A stretch of 64,000 nucleotides of DNA from Gnetum montanum (Eukaryota > Streptophyta > Gnetopsida > Gnetales > Gnetaceae): positions 1,008,109 through 1,072,108 of the forward strand of contig MNCI01003573.1 of NCBI GenBank assembly GCA_015680685.1. Reading direction: 5' to 3'. The position numbers and the translations under genes are program-made. Shown in pieces: positions 24,814 to 35,859 of this stretch. The first letter of the stretch is position 1. Every line of letters begins with the position of its first letter. The notes beneath the pieces were generated by a model. That model ran no database searches, had not been told where the DNA came from, and worked only from the letters and a program-made list of their open reading frames with translations.

Positions 24814-24894
24814 CAAAACATTTTCCTATTGACAATGTTTGCAAAATTTCAACATTTCAAAACTTCAAAAATTTCAAAAGAAAATCTCATGCTA

Positions 24895-27800
24895 TCATGG
24901 GTTGTCTCTATTTGCACCATCCTCGCTGTTTGCCTCCACTTCATCTACTTGTGCATCATCCTCCCTTACGTTGCCTTCTGCCAGTTCTTCATTCCCTCTC
25001 TCTATGGGCCTTGCACCCTCACCTAGAGTCTGCATTGTAGAAATGAAGTAATCAATTAGGGAAACAAACACAAACTATAACATAGCATGAGCATCTACAT
25101 AGTAAAGTGACTAACTTGAGAGGGGCCCACGTCGGTCTCAAAGGGTATCTGGTCTAGGTTGAGCCTGAGGCGATGCCAGATCTCCTTTGTCATGATTTTC
25201 ATCCAACTCCTATTGCTAGGTTCAGCATTCGCAACAGTGGCTTTCTCCCTTTCCGTGGTCATCCATTCTAAGGGTCCTGGGAAAAGGAAGGTGGTTGCGG
25301 TCTCTCTTGTAGGAAGGTCCACTTTCAAGTCAAGAGATTCTGTAACCTTCACCTACTCATTAAACTTAGCGTAGGCCTCAGAAGCATCAATGGAATTCAC
25401 AAATGCTTCATACGTGAATGCCTCCATAGCAGCGTCTTTGTACAACTTTCGATGGGTGTTATTTTCCAGCTTGTACACATGTTTATGGTTTCTCTGGGTT
25501 TTCCCCCATTCGAAAACCTTGGTGCTGATATCTTTCATGTCTTGACACTTCTGGGTTAGCAACTCCATCTGCATTTTTTGTTCAACTATCTCACGTATGG
25601 ATTCAACGTTCTGATGAATGACAGTCCAAAATTTGGTGTATTCATCTATAGCCTTGCACCAGCCCTCAATGTCAGGGTTACGGTTCACGAGGAACTCATT
25701 CCTCGACCTGAGATCCTTCACCTCAACGACAAACTTAGCCTCTCTTTGCTCAGCCCTTTGGACTCATTTCCACAGATTCTCATTGACGTGTTGACACTCC
25801 CATAGAGAGTGTGCTGAGTGCAAGACGCACTTGTGAGCCTCATCAAACATGCGATGAGGCACCTAGGTCACGTCAGGTGAGAGTGTAGGCATGGAACCAA
25901 TTCTCATGGGTTGAGCTGGGTCCCATTTGAGCCGAGAGGCTGCGTCAACATGAGGAATGTAGCAATCACGTTAGCATAGCAAAATCAATGAACTCAAAAT
26001 TTTTTAGCATAACAACATAGGAGAATTTAATACTTCTACTTACCTGTGTCAGGGTCTACCTACTGAAGGTGTTTGATCATGTTGTCAACAAGTCCCTGCA
26101 CGAACATAAACTTGTCAGGGATCTCGGCCCATGACTCTGCATAAATCGAAGGGGGTCCCACGACATTAGCAGTAGCACCTGTTACACGATTAAGCATGTT
26201 AGCAATGGCCAAAATGGACTATGATAAGGCAGATGTCCTGCCAACTCACCAGTGCCCAACTGCAGTCTTTCTTCTTGCTGATGCAAGATGATTGCGGTAG
26301 CCTTAGTGGAGGGCCCTCCCAAATCCATACAAACCCCTTCCTCATGTGTTGGTGCCTTTTCTTTCAGGAGACTAGCATCTTTTTTATTCAAGGGAAGTGC
26401 CTCTTCATTGTTAGGAGGTTTCCTAATGACAAGGGCCCCTACCCTAGAAATAGAAGCTCATTTATTCCTAATCGAGATCCTTTCCTCCTCATCGAGGTCT
26501 TTATTTGTCGTCCTTGTCTTGGGGGCCGACACCTCCTCATCGCCTTCCTCTTCTTCTTCTTAATCCTCTGCAAAGAAGCATGTGTGCGTAAGTCTAAAAC
26601 AAGTGAGATCAAAATAGGTGCTACGCTACGCTACACCGCCTAGCGCAGCATAGCATAGCAAACAATAGCAAAGTAAGCATTACACGAAAATGTTTACCAA
26701 TGGGGGGTTGCGTCCTCTGCAACTTAAGTCACAGTCTTCATCCCTCCTCTCCCTCCACATGAAGGGTGTCCCTGGCTAGGGGAGGTCTCTTCATTCGCAA
26801 CTCCTTGGGCACGATCTCAACCATGAGACATTCACCCTACATCACGCTACCGACTATGGCAAGGGGCATCTCTCCCATGATGTTCTGGCCACAAACACTA
26901 CGAACCGCCAGACCTTTAGTCATTACAGACAATGACTCCCTAATCATTTTTGGGGGATCTTTGGCTCGCATAGTTTGGAGGATCTGGCGAATCCATGGCC
27001 TAGGAATCTAGTTGCGATCTCACACAGTCCAGACTCCATCCTCTTGGACCACCAGAAACTCCACGAAGCCCTTTAGATAGCCTATGTAGAAGGCATAGTG
27101 TATGTTGGAGCGGGACACTATGTGCTCACGGAGTCCCAAGATCTCAGCCTGCAAGCCACTACATAGGAAACTAGCCTAGTTGTAATAGGCCCCTTCTTCC
27201 ATAACCTCCCGCATTATCCAAGCTTGCTCGAGCCCCAAGACCTTCCCCTGGGTGAGCAGTTGGGGGAATGCGTGGGCACGAAAGATCGGGTAAATCCCCA
27301 TGGCAAGGTCGTCCTTCAGCTTTTCCATGGGGAACCCTTTCCACTCCTTGGCAAGCCTTAGCCACTCCCCGATATTCTTCTTCTCAAGAGTCAACTCCTA
27401 CTTGCTCTTTGACACTATGGGAACATCGTCGACAAGAACGCCGAACAAGTCTGTAAACAGTTGGTCATTGATTTCAATGATCACCCGCATGCCCTGTACG
27501 AACGTGTGAAAATGACTCACCCTCCCAGAGAAGGAGTTGACCAAGGAAAGCATCTCGGCAGCAGGAACGCTCAAATTTGGGGCCATGAACAGATCCATAA
27601 GCCTACCTTTCAAACATTCTTGACCAAGGGGTCTAGGGCCCCTTAGTCTAACCAGCACTGGCTTGCTGCTACTTCATCTTATTTGAAGTTGATGTTTGCC
27701 CCCTGCGTCTCGGTGGTTACCACTATCACCTCATGGGGATTCTTCACCCCTGCAGCAATTTTCACAAAACACACTTAGCATAACGATGCAGAAAATACAA

Positions 27801-29290
27801 ATATTACGAAAACGCTTGGGCATGCGACACCTACCTTTTGATCCACTGGGTCTATATGGTAACGGGAATAGCGGGAGTTCAATAATAGCTTCTTCAACCA
27901 TGACCTATTGGAAGGGTTCTTTCCATTCCTTATCCACCCAACCCTTCTCCCTACACTGATTTTAAAAAGTATAGAACGTGCATGGATAAGTATGGTATTC
28001 TCCCTTGCACTGACTGATCACACCCGCCCATAGGTTCTTAGCAGAAGAGAACTCCTATAGGGCTAGTTGTGTTGTAGCCAATAGACCCGATTGGTCGTGA
28101 ACTCCATCATCATTGATATAGAACCTGGTGACAAACACACACCATTAGCATTCGGCCAGCATGACCAGCGTTGCACAACGCAGAAGAGAAATGCGGCAAA
28201 AAACTCACCCGCTAGCACAATAGACAGTCCCTTGTGGGTTCTGAAAGCACGTCACCATGTAACGTCCAAGGAATAATGTGTTGTACTAGTGGTAGCAATT
28301 GAATTCTGAAATATCCCAAATCCAGGCTAAATGCCTCAACCCTGTTGAGTATTGGCTGGATCCCTCTCCCTGCTTGCTCATGATTGCCTCATTGGTAAAA
28401 TATCTCAGGATGCCCTGACTTGCCCTTGGCAGCATGGCTTCTATTATGCTGGATGACTCCTTCTCCTCTAGGGAAGACCAAACCATCAAACTAAAGTGGG
28501 TGAGAAGGAATTGCAAGAAGTCTTGTGCCCCTTCCCTGAATCAGACCGCTCGCTTTCCCAAACCTATCTGGGGAGGAGGAGAGTTGGCCACAGGTCTACT
28601 CACATGGCACAGGACCCATTTGATTTCCAAAATGACCAGCCTGGGCCTTGGCCTCACCCTGCATAACACAATCAACAAATGTTGGCATCATACTTAAATG
28701 TAATACACACACAACATAGTAATGTCTAGCAGTCCACATATATAGCATAGCATGACTGTATGCTCGTGCATAGCGTAGTAAGGACGTAAAAGCTTAGCGT
28801 AGTAAGAACATGCGAATAGCCTAGCGTAGCAACAAAAAAATTGATGACACACCCTAACAAAACATGTGTCGCATTGCTGCATCACACCATGGCCTGGCCC
28901 CCTCAAGGGTTTTATGTTACAGCATGCTAAGGTTAAGCAACTTAAACTACCCTAGCCCCTGCGGTTACGACAACCACGACGGTGGCAGTTTCAGTGGTCT
29001 TGTATGCAACCATGATGCAATGTTTATGCATCTTCCATGACCAAAACGGTGACCATGGCGATGAAAAGGCTAAAATGATGCAACCACAGAAAATGCAGGT
29101 AGCCAAGAACAAATGCAAAACAGGAGGAAAGAACAACAGAAAGCGCAAAACAAAAAAGCAAAGGGGACATAGTAACTTACTGGATCAATGGTGTGCTCTG
29201 CCGCGCAACAACGCATGCTTGTGGTGCATGCCCTAGGGTCTTCTTCACCTCCTCAACCTATGCAAGTGCCAGATAAGTCTTGGGAGCCAT
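24895..29290 (-). pseudogene. Eight-exon gene antisense to element 2 (unknown protein; HAD/FCP1-like and coiled-coil parts)
   Basis: Exons on the - strand: 29,290-29,181; 28,658-28,209; 28,124-27,835; 27,749-26,698; 26,567-26,250; 26,178-26,044; 25,939-25,116; 25,029-24,895. All seven introns are GT...AG (480 bp, then 71-130 bp). Exon phases agree from ATG (29,290) to TGA, except for one frameshift in exon 4. About 1,100 codons, with scattered in-frame stops, mainly TAG. Exon 2 has RPRLVILEIKWVLCH, HFSLMVWSS and AWIWDIS, recalling the DxDGxL, VWSS and WD motifs of FCP1/HAD phosphatases, with the key Asp replaced by Glu. Exon 4 has HFHTFVQGMRVIIEINDQLF and PWIRQIL (plant-mobile-domain-like at best). 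Exon 5 is acidic. Exon 7 is charged and probably coiled coil. I do not recognise the whole. Related exons lie in elements D and F. I am sure of the gene structure and unsure of function. Confidence 0.85.
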
Positions 29291-29440
29291 TACCCTACTT
29301 GTAGACTTACACCTTTTGCTATAAAAACTTGCCTCGCTAGTCGATTAACACAATTGCTTCGTACTCCGAAATCACCTTGTGCTACAATGTGGACTCTGTG
29401 CTCTTACGGAAAAAATGGCGTAATTGCCAGGGTTTAACCT

Positions 29441-29450
29441 CTATTTATGG
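29441..29450 (-). promoter_or_regulatory. TATA-like box of the antisense gene
   Basis: The - strand reads CCATAAATAGAGG, one base from the plant consensus TATAAATAG, about 150 bases before the ATG at 29,290. A start of transcription near 29,415 would give a leader of about 125 bases. A poorer match lies at 29,318-29,328. Confidence 0.4.
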
Positions 29451-30156
29451 TTGTAATGCCAAGATGGGGAAACTTCTCTCTCTCCCCCCGATTAATGTGA
29501 AGTGTGCTGAACAATGTAGCATGCTTGCCACAACATCGTAGCACTATTAGCATTAAATCCTTGACATGCTTCAAGCCAACTACTTGCCTTCCCGAAAACA
29601 AAAAAAATATTTTTTTTTGGTTAAGGGTCCAAAAAGACCTTAAACTAGTAATCTCGCCCAATTGCAATATGATCGGTCCAAAAAGACCTCAAACTAAGAA
29701 ACCCTAGCATGGTTGCATCCCTAGCGGTCTGCAATGACGTTAAACTAACAATACCACATGCTTACATCAGCGGTTATCTCATTTTCTTCCACATAGGTAG
29801 TATCACATTTTTTAGCAGTTTCATGTTTTCATTTTTGCATTGGCGATTCAATACTTCTCATACTCGTAATTTCCTATTTTGCATACTATTATTTTGCATG
29901 TTAGAATTTTGCATGTAGCAGTTTGGCATTTGCATATCAACAGTCATACAACTTCACATTTTGCGATAGCAGTTCTATGCTCTTGTGCCTTGGCGGTCCA
30001 CCATGACCTTAAAACTAGAAAAATTGCAATCTTTACATCATCACACTTCACAAGTTGCATCTCATCACTACTTTGCAAATTTTCGTTACACACAATTCCT
30101 TCCAACAAACGCCTCTTAACTAGACTTTCATCTTATGATGGTAGGTCAAGCAAAAG
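29451..30156. other. Intergenic stretch between antisense gene and RT of element 2
   Basis: Holds scattered copies of the repeat word (GGTCC.A.....GACCTTAAACTAG, near 29,630, 29,675 and 29,990), no ORF of its own. Both the promoter of the antisense gene and the start of the pol part must lie in or near this 0.7 kb. Confidence 0.5.
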
Positions 30157-31920
30157 ATGGAAATCCATCATGACCTTTCCATGTCTTTAACATTAGCAGG
30201 GCCACAGGGCAAGCTCACGAGACAGTTGAACCCCGATATGATCGACTGGGGGTCGACCACAATTGGCACCATAGCAGCCTTAGAAGCATCCCCAAACTGG
30301 CCCAAGTATCTGGTCCAAGCCCTAAACTTAGAGGTCGGGGATGTAACTGAAGACCCTCTTATCGAGATGCCTATGACCACAACAAATGGGAAGGTGAAAA
30401 CATTGAAACTCAGCTCCCTCCTAGACACACAAACGCACAAAAATGTAGCCAAAGTTTTGCAAGACAACATCGATGTCTTTGCATGGTCGTACAGTGACAT
30501 GTCAGGTCTGGATCCATGGCTGATCCAGCACAACATCATCCTAGACCCACACATGAAGGCAACCAAGCAAAAGGCTTACAAAGGTAAGCCAGAAATCGCA
30601 CTCACCATGACGGATGAAATCACCAAGCTATACCAAGCAGGTTTCATCCACGCAATCAACTATTTAGAGTGGGTATCCAACATCATTATGGTTTCAAAGA
30701 AAACAGGAGGAATACAGATTTGTATAGACTTTCGGGACTTGAACAAGGTAACGATCAAAGACAACTTCCCACTCCCGAGCATTGATCAACCATGATTTGC
30801 TATCTTTTATGGATGGTTTCTCTAGGTACAACCAAATCCACATTAACCCAAAGCACCAGTTGTCAACAACCTTCATGACCCCATGGGGGACCTTCTACTA
30901 TACCATGATGCCTTTCGGGCTCAAAAATGCTGGGGCAACCTACCAGTAAGCCATGACTTACATTTTTAGTGACTACATCCTATAAACATTAAATGACTGC
31001 ATGGATGATATAGCGGTCAAGTCCAAGGAGGTTGCTGACCACTTGCACTATCTAGGGGTAGTCCTTAAATGCTACCAAATGCACAATTTACGCCTCAATC
31101 CTAAGAAGTGCTTCTTTGGGGTGAAAACTAGACGCATGTTAGGATTCGTAGTATCAGAGGTCGGAATACGAGTGGATCCCGACAAAGTCAAGGCCATCAT
31201 CAACCTAGCGCCTCCCACAAACCTTAAGGAGTTAAGCAGTTTACAAGGTAGAGTGAAATTCGTTCAAAGGTTTATAGCAAGGTTGACCGAAAAGTTATAC
31301 CCCATGTAACATCTTCTAAAGAAGGGGGCTGACTTCGAATGGATAGCCCAATGTCAACAAGCCTTCGATGATCTGAAGAAGGAACTCTTACACATCCTAG
31401 ATGTGCATCCTTCACAAAGGGACAAGCCTTTCTTCATATACCTTGCCACCTTTGACACATCCATAGCAGCACTGCTATCTCAAAAGAGAGACAACGGTTC
31501 TGAGATACTAGTGTATTACCTGAGCCATGCACTAGTAGCGTATGAGGCGAAATACAACGAAGTGGTGAGGAATTACCTAGCCTTAGTGTTTGCATTAAAA
31601 AAGTGACGAAGTTATCTATTCTGTAGTACAACCAACATCATTTGTAAAAGCAATATACTCCGGGCTATCACTAACAACTTATACAAAAGTAGCAGGATAG
31701 CCCGGTGGAAGGAAATAACCATCAAATTTGAGCTATGCTATGTAAGTCAATCATCGACAAAGGGTCAAGCCATAGCAACCCAACTCACGGCCTTGCTAGT
31801 CGAAGACCAGGCAACCATAGACCCCGAGTTCCCAGATGAATACATTAGTAATGTCAACATCATCTCATCGCATTTTGAAGCCACTTTCCACTTCGATGAT
31901 GACACATAGCACCCAGGGCT
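30157..31920 (+). pseudogene. Reverse transcriptase and RNase H of element 2
   Basis: Open from 30,157 to 30,795, then one frame change and a few stops. Motifs in order: LIQHNIILDPHMKA, KPEIALTMTDEITKLYQAGFI, WVSNIIMVSKKTGGIQICID with FRDLNK, SFMDGFSRYNQIHINPKH, PFGLKNAGATYQ, DCMDDIAVKS (catalytic box, YVDD in active relatives; 30,989-31,021), RMLGFVVSEVG, VDPDKVKAIINLAPP. RNase H follows (31,403-31,620): FIYLATFDTSIAALLSQKR and AKYNEVVRNYLALVFALKK. A connecting part (KGQAIATQLTALLVEDQ) ends about 31,908. The second, archaeal-type RNase H found in Tat-lineage elements is absent. Order and sequence are Ty3/gypsy. Confidence 0.92.
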
Positions 31921-32925
31921 ATGGCTACCAAAATCAAACGCCTAGGATACTATTGGCCCTACATGGAGCGTGACTGCCTGGCAATTGTCAAGACATGCGA
32001 CATGTGCTAGAGATATGAAAATTTCATACATGTAGCACCTACAGATCTACATCCAATGCAAATCACGTGGCCCTTCCAATGATGGGGATTAGACCTCATA
32101 GGACCTATCACACCTAAGTCCTCTGCGGGGCATAGCTTCATTATCACCACCACAGAGTATTTTACCAAGTGGGTGGAAGCTATTCCCCTAAGAAAGGCAA
32201 CGTTTCAGAGAATCTGCCATTTCATCCTTGAAAACATTGTGACAAGGTTTGAGCTTCCAATGACTATTGTGACAGAAAATGGGCCACAATTTAGCAGTAC
32301 GGAAACCTGAACCTTCTGTAGCAATCTAGGCATTAAATAATCATTTTCTTCCCCTTATTATCAGTAGGCAAACGGGCAGGCGGAGGCTACAAATAAGTCC
32401 ATCATCAACTTGTTGAAGCATATGCTAAACAACAACAAGAGGCGGTGGCACAAGAAAATCCTCTACGTCCTCTGGGCCTACCGAATAACATACAGAATTG
32501 CAACAAGTAAGACCCCTTACAATCTTATTTATGGATCTAAAGTTGTATTGCCTCTCAAGTTGTAGGTACCATCACTCCGAATGATCCTCATGGATGTTGT
32601 GAGCAAAGTCCAGAACAACGAGTCGCGAACCATCGACCTCGACTCAGTGGAGGAAGAGCACACGCAAACACTGAGACACATCGAGAGCTACCAAAGCAAG
32701 CAACAGTAGAAGCACTATGCAAACCCACATCAATGGTCGATGTAGAAGGGAGAACTCATCCTCAAGGCCATCTATGAGCACGTGAGCAAATTCTCAGCCA
32801 ACTAGGAAGGTCCTTACATGGTCACTAAAGCCTTCAGGAATGGAGCCTTCAAGCTGGTAGACATGGACGACAACGAGTTTGCCAACCCAGTGAATCACTC
32901 GTATCTTAAGCCGTACTACGTCTAA
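31921..32925 (+). pseudogene. Integrase of element 2
   Basis: The frame ATKIKRLGYYWPYMERDC, then CDMC, keeps only the Cys half of the HHCC zinc finger. The catalytic core has GLDLIGPI (first Asp), TTEYFTKWVEAIPL, then VTENGPQFSS where the second catalytic Asp is Glu, and NGQAEATNKSI with the Glu. The C-terminal part includes GPYMVTKAFRNGAFKLVDM and ends HSYLKPYYV before TAA at 32,923. Several TAG stops interrupt it. The start of this frame at 31,921 follows the connecting part with nothing between, so the N-terminal His residues seem to be lost with a deletion. Confidence 0.9.
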
Positions 32926-32934
32926 GGTGCAACG

Positions 32935-33195
32935 ACAATAATGAGCATCATCCGCTACAATGATAAATTGGAAATAGCACTGAGCAGCATCCGCAATGAT
33001 GATAAACTAGCGGCATCGAGCAATGCCCGCTATGGCATAAAACTAGCAACAACCATCCACTACGATGTAAAACTAGCACTGCTAGTCCACTATGACTATA
33101 AACTGGCATGACACATCTGCTACGATGATAAACTAGCATGTAAGGTCCGCTAGGACCTTAAACCAGCACACACTCTACTAGAACCTTAAACTAGA
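32935..33195 (+). repeat. Tandem repeats after integrase of element 2
   Basis: About seven degenerate units of 35-45 bp with the core (T/A)CCGCTA(C/T)GATGATAAACTAGCA. The ending AAACTAGCA is shared with the repeats at 24.4-24.7 kb, so the same repeat type frames the pol part. Confidence 0.75.
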
Positions 33196-34191
33196 TTCAC
33201 ATCGGATCCCCAACATGCACTAGCACCAGATACACATCGAACGAGTGGACATGATGCCAACGTGTCGATGGGACATCGCAGCCCTAGAACGTAGTTCACG
33301 ATGCACTGAGAATGCAGTCTAGAACACATGCAATGTTGCCACCCTTAGCATCATGCTGACCCTCTGAAGACATCGTATGGCACCACACTGGCCCTTCGAA
33401 CCTACCGTCGCCACGACCCATCGCCCTAACAGTAGTTCCTGGGCTAGTTCCTGTCTCTAGAGTGCCAGCAGCATTGTGGCCCAGCCACAATAATATTACT
33501 CTCTAGATCCCTACCAACACCTTGGCTCACATGACGTTTAGCTATGTGGTAGCTGATCCCATAGCTGAACTAAGCATGCATGTATTTGGCAGGGATTCTT
33601 GTGCATCCGCACCCACAACAACTCCCAGTGCTTTGGAGGCCAACTCCTCCATGCCGGTGCTGCCAAGGCCGCTGCTAGCCTCCTTGCTTCAGGTATTGCA
33701 CACCAGCGATGATGCCCAAGAGTATCAACAATGCCAATAGCCAGCAAGACCTGTGGGCATGTCTTGCTATAGTAGCAAATGCTACAGTGTCGCAAAGCGA
33801 GTGCCTCGGCTAGCTCAGCTACTTCAGAGTATAAATTCCATGACATGCGTAACACAACTCACCATGTGGAAAGCATTTGTAGGTAGGTCAAAACCCTTCA
33901 CGGATGTAATGTAACTCATCCTATGAAGGGGACACCTGTCCTACAAGAGGTTGAAGAACAATGCCAGCTAAAGATGAAAATGTAAACGAGCCCCTCAGAG
34001 CACTCCGACGAGGAACTCCGCTAAACATCATCTTTGCTCTCTACCTTAACCTCTACCAAACAAATGCAACACCCTCAAGTGCAGCTAAGCGATGTCTCGA
34101 CACTCATCAAGCAACAACCTCAGCATTTCACCTGCTGAGGTGTTTTGTATTCTTTGCTAATGTCTATTGAGCCTGTTCTCCGAACGTCGAT
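33196..34191 (+). other. 3' untranslated region of element 2
   Basis: GC-richer DNA without a supported gene; short open frames on both strands show no known motif. Confidence 0.35.
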
Positions 34192-34200
34192 AAAGAGAGG
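34192..34200 (+). other. Polypurine tract of element 2
   Basis: AAAGAGAGG ends four bases before the 3' LTR (34,205), the standard place for plus-strand priming. Confidence 0.6.
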
Positions 34201-34204
34201 CCAA

Positions 34205-35854
34205 TGAAACACCCAAAATTGTGAGGTCATTCTCACTTCACCAAGCCTTGCAATTCGTGCGGCACTACGGTAGTTCTTTAGGAGGAGAATGTTCTTAGTT
34301 TAGGCTAGCCAGTTCAGAAACTTTTCTACTTTGGGTGTGGACAGGCTCTACATCATCCTACCTGTCCACCAAAGTAGCCTACCCAGTCGACAACCTACTT
34401 AGGGATGGTGCACGGAGTCCGTATCAGCATTCTGGATGCACGAAAAATAATTCGGCAAGTTTTCTAAGTCACGAAGTCTACTACGCTATGCCTCGCTACG
34501 TTGTGTAGCAAGCTTCAAAATATGATCGCAGAATGGAGTGTTACACTACGCTACGCCATGTGATGTAGCGTAGCATAGCAACAGCTCCACAGCTAATTCC
34601 CACGCCTAGTTTGAAGTCCTTCAGCAATGTTCCTTTCCATCAGGAAGTGGTGGAGCATATCTGCTGCTACACTACACTAAGCTACAAGGTGTAGCAATCC
34701 TGTGAAAGAGATAGAAGGCAGCTCGAAGGGCAGAAACAACAAAGTTCGCAAGACTTGCATCATAGGAAGCAAAGTTCGTAAATCGGCATAGCTTGCGTGA
34801 CTAAAGCCAGTTACTACGCTATGCTATGCTATGTAGCATAGCGTAGCGTAACAAGCATGCATCACACATATAGCATAACAAATGACAAGATGCTACACCA
34901 AGCATGCTATGCTACAAAGCATAACAAGGCATGCGGGTGGTTGTGCGACATCAATGCACTTCACCTAATTGGATCATTAGCACACATCTCCAGATGCTGA
35001 CGATGCAATTACGACGTGGTAGGCTTGCAGTTATGGCATGATAGGTTCGCATTACAATGACCTTGTAGGTCCAACGGTCATACATGGCACAAGTGACACC
35101 ACCAAGTCAATGTGGGCCTAAGGTGTGTGGCATCTAAACCACCCCTTTTGCGAACCCTTGGCCCTATAAATACCCCAAGAAATAGCATTGAAAGGGTTTA
35201 GAATTTTCTGGAAAACAACATTCAAAAGAGGTCCGATCCCCGGTTTGGTTGACACTTTTTTGCTAAGTCTCCTACTCTGTTTCTCTGATGCTCAAGCTCT
35301 CTCCCTGGCATGCTGCGACAACATTGTAAGCTTTTTGTTTGACACTACAAATAGTTAGCATGTTTAGCTAACATTTTTTTCTATACCCTTTCTACCACCT
35401 TGGTAGAATCCCTGCATTGTCAGTGCCCAAGGCCACGCCCAAGCATACAACCTATTCTGTTCTCTACACATCGTAGTTACTCTCGGGATCTCTGCACTTC
35501 GTCACGCTATGCAACCAACTATATCCATCTTGACAGAGCAAACCTGTAGCTTCAAAGTGGTGCAATTTTCTAACCACATCTTTACTTTATTTCCTTCTTA
35601 TTGTTGCATCCTGCACTGTTTCTATACTTTATTTATTTTCATGCATTATTTCACATTTCTATTTCGTTTCAAAACATATACGTTGCAAAAGGCTATATAT
35701 ATACTGATTAAGTCCTTGTCTAATCAACTAGACCATTCAGGGCACCTCATATTCACATGCACCCAACGCAACCCTCCCGCAGGTATGGGGTTGAAACTGT
35801 TGCGTCCACCGACCCCTCGATGTTTTCCAGCTGCCGATGTTTTTGGTGGCTACA
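34205..35854 (+). repeat. 3' LTR of element 2
   Basis: 1650 bp, TGAAACACCC to GGTGGCTACA, aligned with 19,327-20,982 over its whole length. It has an intact TATA box, TATAAATA at 35,165-35,172. ATCCC at 35,855-35,859 is the right target copy. Confidence 0.93.
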
Positions 35855-35859
35855 ATCCC

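Larger units (their letters stand above)
19327..35854 (+). mobile_element. Element 2: 16.5-kb Ty3/gypsy (Tat-like) retrotransposon with antisense gene
   Basis: Two long LTRs in direct orientation, TG...CA ends and a perfect 5-bp target duplication define the element. Order on the + strand: 5' LTR, PBS-like site, repeat-rich leader, gag with zinc knuckle, protease, tandem repeats, a 4.4-kb multi-exon gene on the opposite strand, RT and RNase H, integrase, tandem repeats, purine tract, 3' LTR. The integrase phrase GLDLIGPI and the long protease-RT spacing suggest the Tat/Ogre branch (inference). All coding parts carry stops and some domains are missing, so it is not autonomous now. It interrupts gag of element 1. 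It looks richer in GC than its surroundings. Confidence 0.95.

Noticed and set aside
25159-28697. + strand open frames at 25.2, 26.2, 26.8, 27.3, 27.7 and 28.4 kb
   Set aside because: They are shadows of the antisense exons on the - strand, which have coherent splicing and a homologue in element D.
33522-33855. Overlapping frames of 72 (+) and 105 (-) codons in a GC-richer part of element 2
   Set aside because: No known motif, no relative in element D or F, and GC-rich DNA gives open frames by chance.
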